DNA of 7,930 nucleotides from Candidatus Berkelbacteria bacterium (GTDB taxonomy: Bacteria > Patescibacteriota > UBA1384 > 2-12-FULL-50-11). Positions within the stretch are counted from its first letter, which is position 1. Each line of letters begins with the position of its first letter. The notes under the pieces are model-generated. The model was not told where the DNA came from. It saw only the letters and a program-made list of their open reading frames with translations, and ran no database searches. This document shows, one piece after another, positions 1 through 5,257 of the stretch. The translations under genes and the position numbers were made by a program. The DNA lies in the NCBI GenBank assembly GCA_024654065.1, contig JANLIQ010000012.1, positions 1-7,930 of the forward strand, in the 5' to 3' direction.

Positions 1-105
1 GGTCATCTCGCCTAAATTTGCCCCCTTACCACCAACCAGAGGAATGTCCTCTTTGCCCACTTCGGCAAACCAAACCACTAACTTTTTCTTCTTCCCTCCT
101 AGCAT
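1..105 (-). CDS. ppsA: Phosphoenolpyruvate synthase, N-terminal fragment
   Basis: Thirty-five codons are read from ATG at 105-103 to the left edge of the window, with no stop. The peptide contains VVWFAEVGKEDIPLVGGKGA followed by NLGEMT, which is the hallmark N-terminus of PEP synthase (pyruvate, water dikinase): the start of the ATP-grasp/PPDK N-terminal domain. PEP synthase converts pyruvate plus ATP to PEP, AMP and phosphate in the cytosol, feeding gluconeogenesis. The gene begins 18 nt after the recX stop, so it is probably the distal gene of the recA-recX transcript. The ATG has no Shine-Dalgarno site in front of it. A perfect AGGAGG (100-95) lies just inside the reading frame, and an in-frame GTG (78-76) follows 16 nt later, so the exact start is uncertain. 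Pyruvate phosphate dikinase has a related N-terminus but fits less well. Everything beyond residue 35 is outside the window. Confidence 0.85.
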   Translation of the reverse strand, partial: MLGGKKKKLVVWFAEVGKEDIPLVGGKGANLGEMT

Positions 106-123
106 TGGACTATCGTATCGTTT

Positions 124-573
124 TTACAGTTCTTTGAGTAGCTGACTCAGGACATCGGCGGAAAAACCACGACGAGCTAGCAGCCCGATTGCCCTGTGTT
201 TTCTCTTTAGGGGGTCGAGCTTAGCCCACTGTCTTTGGCGGGATTGCAGCAGGTCCTGCGCTGTCTTGAGTTCATCATCTTTCTGAATTTCTTTTGTGGC
301 ATGGTCAGCGACATCTTTCGCAACCCCACGCCTAATAAGCTCAAAATAAATCCGTCGCGGACCACGACGACTAATCGACAGCTTGTCTCGAACGTAATTT
401 CTGGCAAGTTCCTGGTCGTTGATAAGGTTGGCTTTTATGAGTTTGGTCAAAACCTCGTCAACCTCCTCCACCTCGTATTTCTTCCCCGCCAGTCTTTCTC
501 GAAGTTCTTTTTCGGTCCGCGCTCGGTAACCTAAAAGTTTCAACGCGTATTGTAGAGCCGATAGTCTCGGCAT
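124..573 (-). CDS. recX: RecX, regulatory protein of RecA
   Basis: A 149-residue all-helical, basic protein in the size range of bacterial RecX. It has the expected tandem three-helix modules: an N-terminal module with ALKLLGYRARTEKELRERLA (about 9-29) followed by a stretch ending in LTKLIKANLINDQELARNYV; a middle module around SRRGPRRIYFELIRRGVAKD (68-87); and a C-terminal module ending in IGLLARRGFSADVLSQLLKE. The RRGPRRI..EL..RG pattern is typical of the family. RecX binds within the groove of RecA filaments and modulates their extension and strand exchange. The ATG at 573-571 lies 5 nt after the recA stop. An AAGAG lies 8 nt upstream of the ATG but sits in a small hairpin. The position immediately downstream of recA matches many bacterial genomes and supports the call. 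Confidence 0.93.
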   Translation of the reverse strand: MPRLSALQYALKLLGYRARTEKELRERLAGKKYEVEEVDEVLTKLIKANLINDQELARNYVRDKLSISRRGPRRIYFELIRRGVAKDVADHATKEIQKDDELKTAQDLLQSRQRQWAKLDPLKRKHRAIGLLARRGFSADVLSQLLKEL

Positions 574-586
574 AAGAGCTACTCTT
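574..586 (-). promoter_or_regulatory. Small hairpin covering recA stop and recX ribosome site
   Basis: On the minus strand AAGAG-TAG-CTCTT forms a 5-bp inverted repeat with a 3-nt loop. The loop is the recA stop codon, the 5' arm is the only Shine-Dalgarno-like sequence for recX, and the 3' arm ends directly at the recX ATG. If it folds, the recX start is hidden until a ribosome finishing recA opens it. The stem is short and weak, so a functional role is inference. Confidence 0.3.
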
Positions 587-1613
587 CTCGGACGTTACCG
601 ATTTCGCCCTTAGCAGCTAGCTCACGGATCTTGACTTCAAGCTCAGTAGCGGTCTTCGGATCTCCTTTGAGAAAAGCTTTGGCAGCCTCCCGCCCCTGCC
701 CAAGCTTTTGCTCTCCGTACTGGAACCAGGCACCCATTTTTTCAACCAAACCGGCCTTCACGCCGAGCTCTAACAGGTCACCTTCCTTAGATATACCCGA
801 ATCAAACATTAAGTCAAACTCGGCCATTCTGAAGGGCGGAGCGACCTTATTTTTAACTACTTTGACCCGACAGCGATTGCCAATTGGCACGTCACCGTCT
901 TTGATTTGTTCGCTTCGGCGGATGTCTAAACGTATAGAACAGTAGAATTTCAGAGCATTACCGCCGGGGGTAGTTTCAGGGTTGCCAAACATCACACCGA
1001 TCTTCATCCGAATTTGGTTGATGAAAATTAAGACTGTCTTAGACTTTGAGACAGCACCAGTTAGTTTACGCAAGGCCTGGCTCATTAGACGAGCTTGAAC
1101 ACCCATCATTGAGTCTCCCATTTCGCCTTCAATTTCCGCTCTGGGTACTAGGGCCGCTACTGAGTCAACGACAATTACGTCAACGGCGTTGGAGCGCACC
1201 AAAGTCTCAACAATCTCAAGGGCTTGCTCGCCAGTATCTGGCTGGGAGATAAGCAGATGATCTAAATCAACGCCTAGCTTGGAGGCATAGCTGGGATCAA
1301 AGGCATGTTCTGCATCAACTAGCGCACCGAGTCCTCCCAGACGTTGCGCTGCACCGATAGCAGAGAGAGCTAACGAAGTTTTACCAGACGACTCCGGACC
1401 AAAGATTTCGATAATTCTGCCTCGTGGCAATCCGCCCACCCCTAAGGCCACATCTAAAGCCAGCGAACCGCTAGAGATTGCTTCAACATTAAGGTGGGTT
1501 TGTTGACCCATCATCATAATTGAACCGGCACCAAATTGTTTTTCGATCTGTCCGAGTGCTACTTTTAGAGCTTCGTCTCGACCAGAAGGAGCGACTGTTT
1601 TTTCCTTTGCCAT
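579..1613 (-). CDS. recA: RecA recombinase
   Basis: A 344-residue full-length RecA (E. coli RecA is 353). The protein forms ATP-dependent filaments on single-stranded DNA, catalyses homologous pairing and strand exchange, and stimulates self-cleavage of LexA-type repressors where these exist. Visible features: Walker A GPESSGKTS (72-80); DAEHAFDP (100-107) with catalytic Glu102; Walker B VIVVDS (146-151); loop L1 region around EGEMGDSMMGVQARLMSQAL (162-181); loop L2 NQIRMKIGVMFGNPETTPGG (199-218), with the GNPETTPGG element intact; and the C-terminal domain ending in a short acidic tail (VREE). There is no intein, frameshift or missing motif. The ATG at 1613-1611 shares its A with the TAA stop of the upstream RodZ-like gene, and only a weak AAGAG lies upstream. 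Translation is therefore probably coupled to that gene. No LexA-type operator is visible near the start, so a classical SOS promoter is not supported here. Confidence 0.98.
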   Translation of the reverse strand: MAKEKTVAPSGRDEALKVALGQIEKQFGAGSIMMMGQQTHLNVEAISSGSLALDVALGVGGLPRGRIIEIFGPESSGKTSLALSAIGAAQRLGGLGALVDAEHAFDPSYASKLGVDLDHLLISQPDTGEQALEIVETLVRSNAVDVIVVDSVAALVPRAEIEGEMGDSMMGVQARLMSQALRKLTGAVSKSKTVLIFINQIRMKIGVMFGNPETTPGGNALKFYCSIRLDIRRSEQIKDGDVPIGNRCRVKVVKNKVAPPFRMAEFDLMFDSGISKEGDLLELGVKAGLVEKMGAWFQYGEQKLGQGREAAKAFLKGDPKTATELEVKIRELAAKGEIGNVREE

Positions 1614-2326
1614 TACTCTTTTGTAGCAGGTAAGACGTTTTTAGCAAGGTCTGGGTTATAGAGCACTTTAACAGTTTTAAAGGCCGTCTTTTCCGCCCGA
1701 TTCTTGGCTTGGAGAACAATTTTGTTAACTCCTGGGTTGAGTTGAACTGACTGGCTAAAGTGGCCGCTAGCGTTCACAAAAATTGGTTCGGTATTAACCG
1801 TTAGAATAGCTCCACCGCTAGTACTGCCCTCGAGAGTGATCTGGTCTTTGTCGCTAGTAAATTCTGCCGGTACAGAGGTGACCTCGAGTAACGGTACGGA
1901 AGTAAACTTGTTTAGCTCGCTGGCTACGTACAAGCCAATCCCTCCAAACAGCACCACTAAGCCCACTACGCCTAAGAGTTTTGGCGTTATTAGAAACTGC
2001 CAGTCTCCAGCCTTCTTGGGGCTAAAACTAACAGAAGAAGCGTCAGGCTGGTGCCAGTTAGTAGCCCTTTCAGTCTTGTAGGTTGTGATAATTTTATCTG
2101 GGTTAAGTTTCAAAAACTCGGCGTAACAACGAACATAGCCGAGGTTATAGGCTTCAGCGGGGAGGCGATTGTAATTGCCGGTCTCTAGCGCCGAGAGGTA
2201 TTTGAGCGGAATCTTGGTGGCGGCCTCAGCTTGCTCAAGGGAAATTTCTGCTTTAGAGCGAGCTGTTCTCAGAACACTACCAAGGCTCCGGCGCTTGCCT
2301 AATTGCTTGGTGACAAAGCCGTCCAT
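1613..2326 (-). CDS. RodZ-like HTH transmembrane protein with extracytoplasmic beta domain
   Basis: A 237-residue protein with three parts. Residues about 14-82 form an Xre/Cro-type HTH of the RodZ class (SLGSVLRTARSKAEISLEQA, then AATKIPLKYLSALETGNY and the YVRCYAEFLKLNP segment typical of HTH_25). Residues about 83-112 are a polar linker. Residues about 115-137 form one transmembrane helix (KLLGVVGLVVLFGGIGLYVA). Residues about 146-225 look like a small beta-sandwich of the glucodextranase-B/Ig-like type (ITLEGST..., LNPGVNKIVLQAKNRA). RodZ proteins tie MreB or the cell-wall machinery to the membrane, but no mreB is in view, so a shape role is inference; a membrane-tethered regulator is the alternative. 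The ATG has GGTGAG 6 nt upstream. The stop overlaps the recA start by one base (TAATG), a strong sign of co-translation. Not confidently rodZ itself, hence no symbol. Confidence 0.82.
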   Translation of the reverse strand: MDGFVTKQLGKRRSLGSVLRTARSKAEISLEQAEAATKIPLKYLSALETGNYNRLPAEAYNLGYVRCYAEFLKLNPDKIITTYKTERATNWHQPDASSVSFSPKKAGDWQFLITPKLLGVVGLVVLFGGIGLYVASELNKFTSVPLLEVTSVPAEFTSDKDQITLEGSTSGGAILTVNTEPIFVNASGHFSQSVQLNPGVNKIVLQAKNRAEKTAFKTVKVLYNPDLAKNVLPATKE

Positions 2327-2351
2327 GTATTTCTCACCGTAGAACCTTTTT

Positions 2352-2393
2352 TGGCATAAATCAATGCCAGGATGATTTGCGGCCTATGGCCGC
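2352..2393. repeat. Two adjacent short inverted repeats between MazG-like and RodZ-like genes
   Basis: TGGCAT-AAATCA-ATGCCA (2352-2369) is followed 9 nt later by GCGGCC-TAT-GGCCGC (2379-2393). Both are perfect 6-bp stems. On the minus (transcribed) strand neither is followed by a T-run, and the first is followed by A6, so they are not standard intrinsic terminators. They may shape or stabilise the mRNA in the 91-nt gap between the two genes. Confidence 0.5.
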
Positions 2394-2417
2394 CTGGCTG
2401 ATGCGAGGAGGGATCTG

Positions 2418-2723
2418 TCAGCTTCGCTCCAAGATGATTCGTTTAGTAAATCCACCCCGTTCGATGGCTTTTTTCGATCGCATTGCCTCGAGCTCGTCTT
2501 TGCTTACGCCCAACGACCCGGCGACAGCGTAGATAATTTCCAGCAGATCAGCCAGTTCTTCTGCATTCTTCGATTCTAGGAACTCCGCCATTTCTTCTTG
2601 GAGTTTCTCGATCGCTTTATGTTTATATTCCTCGCTGGTGGCAGTATGTGTCACCGACTTCCCGCCTTTGGCTGTAATTATCTCTGGTATCCTGTCCCGA
2701 ACGAGCTTATTGTATTCTTTCAC
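2418..2723 (-). CDS. MazG-like NTP pyrophosphohydrolase (COG4997 type)
   Basis: A 101-residue all-alpha protein. The N-terminus KEYNKLVRDRIPEII is the signature of the COG4997 house-cleaning branch of the MazG superfamily. The metal-binding pattern is present as EEMAE (Glu44, Glu47) followed by EELAD (Glu56, Asp59), that is ExxE...ExxD. Family members hydrolyse NTPs or dNTPs to NMP and pyrophosphate, removing noncanonical or excess nucleotides. The exact substrate is unknown here, and automated annotation often calls such proteins phosphoribosyl-ATP pyrophosphohydrolase without a his pathway nearby. The start is GTG (2723-2721), with TTAGGA ending 8 nt upstream. It lies 37 nt downstream of the ftsK stop and 91 nt upstream of the RodZ-like gene, in the same orientation, so it is probably in the same transcript. 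Confidence 0.85.
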   Translation of the reverse strand: MKEYNKLVRDRIPEIITAKGGKSVTHTATSEEYKHKAIEKLQEEMAEFLESKNAEELADLLEIIYAVAGSLGVSKDELEAMRSKKAIERGGFTKRIILERS

Positions 2724-2730
2724 TTCTTGA

Positions 2731-2751
2731 ATCCTAAATCGTAAATCTTAA
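2731..2751. repeat. Three degenerate heptamer repeats (ATCNTAA)
   Basis: ATCCTAA, ATCGTAA and ATCTTAA stand in tandem, followed by a decayed fourth unit TTCTATT, filling most of the 37-nt ftsK/MazG-like gap. On the minus strand, the repeat nearest the gene supplies the TTAGGA ribosome-binding site of the MazG-like gene. Seven-base units do not keep frame, which suits a noncoding spacer. Confidence 0.7.
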
Positions 2752-2760
2752 TTCTATTTT

Positions 2761-4845
2761 TTACGGCCCTAGGTAGTCGTCAGGAGAAACTAGTACGTCC
2801 CGTGGTTTGGCGCCGTCGGCTGGACCTATCACCCCTTCGGCTTCGAGCAGATCTAGTAAACGCGCTGCCCGAGCGTAACCAACTTTCAGACGCCGTTGCA
2901 TCAAGCTGGCCGAGGCCTTACCGGCTTGGATAGCCAGCTCGCGGGCCTCATTGTATAAATCATCCTCGCCACCGTCGTGAGCACCACCGCTACTACTATG
3001 CATCCCCTCCTTGAGAGATGGCCTGTAGGTGGTAATCGACTCGTCATAAACGGCTGGCGCCTGGCCCTTCAAGAAATCTGTGACAGTTTTAATCTCTTTG
3101 TCTTTAAGAAATACCCCCTGGATACGTCGTGGCTGGGGTCGCTCAGAACTTATAAATAACATGTCTCCCCGACCCAAGAGCTTGTCTGCTCCCGTTTGGT
3201 CTAAAATTGTTCTTGAGTCAGCGTTTGAAGCAACGGCAAAGGCAATGCGGGAAGTGATATTGGCTTTGATTAGGCCTGTGATAACATCGACCGAGGGCCG
3301 TTGGGTAGCAACAATCAAGTGGATGCCAACGGCTCGAGCCATCTGGGCTAATCTAACAATTGAGGCTTCGACTTCATTTGAAGCTTGGGTCATAAGATCG
3401 GCTAATTCGTCAACGACGACAATAATGTAAGGTATTTTTGTTTCGCCGACCGGAATGGCGTCGTTAAAAGCCTCGATATTGCGACGATTGTGTGAGGCTA
3501 GCAGTTGGTAGCGACGCTCCATCTCTGCCACCGCCCAACGTAAAGCCGAGATCGTTTTTTCGGTCTCGGTGATGACCGAGGTCAGGAGGTGCGGAATGCC
3601 ATTGTATTCGCTGAATTCGACCCGTTTCGGGTCAATTAAGAGCAAGCGCATATCCTGAGGGGTGTTACGATAAAGCAGGTTAATCAGCACTGAGTTCATA
3701 CAGACCGACTTACCCGATCCTGTCGCTCCAGCAATAAGTAGATGGGGCATCTTCTTCAAGTCAGCAACCACAACATGCCCAGCAACATCTCGGCCAAGAG
3801 CTAGCGCTAAATTGGAGTCAACTTCCTTATAGCCGGGAGACTCTAACACTTCCCGTAACGACACCATTGCTGCTACTTTGTTTGGTACCTCGATTCCCAC
3901 TAGAGACTTACCTGGGATTGGTGCTTCTATTCGAACCGGGTGAGCAGCTAGTGCCAGCGCAATATCACTGTTTCGGGCGGTGATATTAGTTAGCTTCACT
4001 CCTTCTGATGGCTTGAGTGTGTATTGGGTTAGGGTAGGGCCGATATTAACCTCACTCATCGCTACCTCAACCCCAAAATCCTTAAGAGTTTTTTTGATTA
4101 TTTCGACGTTTTTACCGATGTCTCCGCTTTCGGCTTTCGTTGCAGCAGAGTAGTCAAGCAGTTCCAAAGACGGAAACTGCCAGTCGCCATTAGCAGCCAC
4201 TAGCGGCACACCTGGCATATTATGATCGGGCTGCATGGATTTTACGGGTACCCGTGACTGGTTAATTTTAACGCCGACCTGTTTAGCGCCACCTAAATTG
4301 AGCTTTTCCCAGATTGCCCGGAAAGAGATACTAAAAGCCAACATAAACGAAATCAGGATAGAGACAATTAAAGCAATAAAGCCGCCAACATTACCCAGGA
4401 CCGAACGATAGACTCCAACGACGCCCTCACCAATCGATCCACCAGTAGAGCCGAAAATCGCCGGGACTAATAGAAACAATAATATAACGCCAATGATACT
4501 GGTTGCTCGTAAAACATCGGATTTCATCATCATCAAACGGATACCTATATAAATTAGGACAAAAGGAGAAATGTATTTAAGAATACCGAACAACCGATCC
4601 GACAGCCCTAAGAAAGTTTCACCTAAGGCTCCGGCTAATTGAAAAAGGCCAAGTCCAAATAGCAGGCCAAACAATATCAGCAAGATTGCCACAATCTCTC
4701 GAGCGGTATCCGGCTCAACCGCCCAAACTAAATTGTCTTTTAACGTCGGTACTCGCTTCCGTCCGCGAGTGCTATAGCGCCGTCTGCGATTAAAAATCCC
4801 CATCAATACCACTCTAGCAACCTGGGAGTTATTTTCTAGGGCCAC
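2761..4845 (-). CDS. ftsK: DNA translocase FtsK/SpoIIIE
   Basis: A 694-residue protein with the full FtsK/SpoIIIE layout. There is a basic cytoplasmic N-terminus (NRRRRYSTRGRKR), about four membrane helices (roughly 51-75, 88-106, 113-131, 153-174), a short linker, the alpha domain (about 240-350), the RecA-like motor with Walker A GATGSGKS (373-380) and Walker B VVVDE (Asp479, Glu480), the VATQRPSVDVITGLIKANI stretch, and a C-terminal winged-helix gamma domain (about 627-690, ASLMQRRLKVGYARAARLLD). It pumps DNA through the division septum and, via gamma, reads oriented chromosomal motifs. The linker is very short compared with E. coli FtsK, as in SpoIIIE-like forms. The start may be GTG (4845-4843, with GGAG 10 nt upstream) or ATG (4803-4801, giving 680 residues starting MGIFNRRRR); neither site is strong. 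It is probably the first gene of the minus-strand block. Confidence 0.96.
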   Translation of the reverse strand: MALENNSQVARVVLMGIFNRRRRYSTRGRKRVPTLKDNLVWAVEPDTAREIVAILLILFGLLFGLGLFQLAGALGETFLGLSDRLFGILKYISPFVLIYIGIRLMMMKSDVLRATSIIGVILLFLLVPAIFGSTGGSIGEGVVGVYRSVLGNVGGFIALIVSILISFMLAFSISFRAIWEKLNLGGAKQVGVKINQSRVPVKSMQPDHNMPGVPLVAANGDWQFPSLELLDYSAATKAESGDIGKNVEIIKKTLKDFGVEVAMSEVNIGPTLTQYTLKPSEGVKLTNITARNSDIALALAAHPVRIEAPIPGKSLVGIEVPNKVAAMVSLREVLESPGYKEVDSNLALALGRDVAGHVVVADLKKMPHLLIAGATGSGKSVCMNSVLINLLYRNTPQDMRLLLIDPKRVEFSEYNGIPHLLTSVITETEKTISALRWAVAEMERRYQLLASHNRRNIEAFNDAIPVGETKIPYIIVVVDELADLMTQASNEVEASIVRLAQMARAVGIHLIVATQRPSVDVITGLIKANITSRIAFAVASNADSRTILDQTGADKLLGRGDMLFISSERPQPRRIQGVFLKDKEIKTVTDFLKGQAPAVYDESITTYRPSLKEGMHSSSGGAHDGGEDDLYNEARELAIQAGKASASLMQRRLKVGYARAARLLDLLEAEGVIGPADGAKPRDVLVSPDDYLGP

Positions 4846-4886
4846 TGGCTCTTAACTCCATGGTGTGAGGCTGACGTAGGTGGGTG

Positions 4887-4892
4887 TATAAT
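4887..4892 (+). promoter_or_regulatory. Possible -10 box (TATAAT) for the small plus-strand gene
   Basis: A perfect TATAAT lies 114 nt before the GTG of the small basic ORF. No good -35 is found 16-18 nt upstream (best TGTGAG), and there is no TG at the extended -10 position. Transcription would start near 4899, just at the start of the hairpin described next. On the minus strand, a weak candidate ftsK promoter can be drawn from TTGCAA (4979-4974), 16 nt, and TATGTA (4957-4952). That pair is weaker still and is given only as a possibility. Confidence 0.3.
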
Positions 4893-4896
4893 GAAC

Positions 4897-4938
4897 AAAT
4901 CCGACTGCACCTAGAGTTGGGTTGGGGTCGGAATTTTT
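4897..4938 (+). terminator. Hairpin with T-run ahead of the small gene; possible leader terminator
   Basis: On the plus strand CCGAC (4901-4905) pairs with GTCGG (4927-4931). The stem extends with AAAT (4897-4900) against ATTT (4933-4936) around one bulged A, and T5 (4934-4938) forms its base. The 21-nt loop is large, with only a 3-bp inner pairing (4909-4911 with 4920-4922), so it is a marginal intrinsic terminator. Placed between the TATAAT and the ORF, it could act as an attenuator. Confidence 0.25.
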
Positions 4939-5005
4939 CGCACAAGGATGGTACATAGGAAATGCAGTTATTCTTGCAAACTCTCGTTCTTGCGGGAGGT
5001 TCGTA

Positions 5006-5200
5006 GTGAGCATGGGGAAGTATGGAACGCCGACGAGAAAGAAGGCGGCTCTGCAAGAGAAGCGGGACAAGAAAGTCCAGAAAGCTAGGGCTGCCGAGAA
5101 GAGCTTTGGGGCTAGACCCTTGCGCAAGCGCATTCGCCGGCTGATTCGGGCGGGCAAGGGATTTCCCAGGAGGCCTTCTCGAGTCGCGGTCTACGCCTGA
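5006..5200 (+). CDS. Small, very basic protein of unknown function
   Basis: An ORF of 64 codons from GTG (5006), or 62 from the in-frame ATG (5012), ending in TGA at 5198-5200. A strong GGGAGG (4994-4999) stands 6 nt before the GTG and 12 nt before the ATG, favouring GTG. The predicted protein carries 22 Lys/Arg against 3 Asp/Glu within 62 residues. It has a likely charged helix (TRKKAALQEKRDKKVQKARA), then RPLRKRIRRLIRAGKGFPRR and a neutral end (VAVYA). There is no signal peptide, Cys pair or catalytic motif. I do not recognise a family; such composition suits a nucleic-acid- or ribosome-binding protein, but that is inference. It is the only plus-strand gene between ftsK and the RNase J gene, and its third codon positions are clearly richer in G/C than in the neighbours. 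The alternative is that this stretch is a structured RNA or non-coding and the ORF is chance. A longer TTG reading (4922) has no ribosome site. Confidence 0.5.
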   Translation: MSMGKYGTPTRKKAALQEKRDKKVQKARAAEKSFGARPLRKRIRRLIRAGKGFPRRPSRVAVYA

Positions 5201-5226
5201 GGGTAAGGCGCACACCACAACTTCGT

Positions 5227-5247
5227 CCCCGGCACTGTGTGCCGGGG
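5227..5247. terminator. Perfect GC-rich hairpin between the convergent small gene and RNase J gene
   Basis: CCCCGGCAC-TGT-GTGCCGGGG is a 9-bp perfect stem with a 3-nt loop. It sits 27 nt after the small-gene stop on the plus strand and 11 nt after the RNase J stop on the minus strand. There is no T-run on either side, so it is not a textbook intrinsic terminator. The position between two convergent stops suggests a bidirectional terminator or 3'-end stabiliser. GCACAC at 5210-5215 could pair with GTGTGC (5237-5242) in competition with this stem. Confidence 0.55.
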
Positions 5248-5257
5248 CGATCCAATT

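Noticed and set aside
235..534. Plus-strand ORF of 99 codons across recX
   Set aside because: Shadow of the recX frame, without a motif or start signal.
1600..2345. Search for a LexA/SOS operator near recA or at the RodZ-like start
   Set aside because: No CTG-N10-CAG or GAAC-N4-GTTC type site is visible upstream of either gene.
4891..4914. Seven-codon leader ORF (MNKSDCT) before the small gene
   Set aside because: Its ATG overlaps the TATAAT box, so it would not be in the transcript from that promoter, and it has no ribosome site.
4922..5005. Upstream TTG extension of the small basic ORF (92 codons)
   Set aside because: There is no ribosome site before the TTG, the extra part differs in composition, and a strong site directly precedes the GTG at 5006.
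5071..5078. GAAAGTCC, as in the conserved region of RNase P RNA
   Set aside because: The other universally conserved RNase P RNA blocks are not found around it; the match is an 8-base coincidence. No tmRNA or SRP RNA hallmark was found either.
4829..5218. Minus-strand ORFs of 129 and 101 codons in the ftsK/RNase J gap
   Set aside because: No ribosome site, low-complexity composition and overlap with the ftsK start; the plus-strand basic ORF is the better reading of this region.
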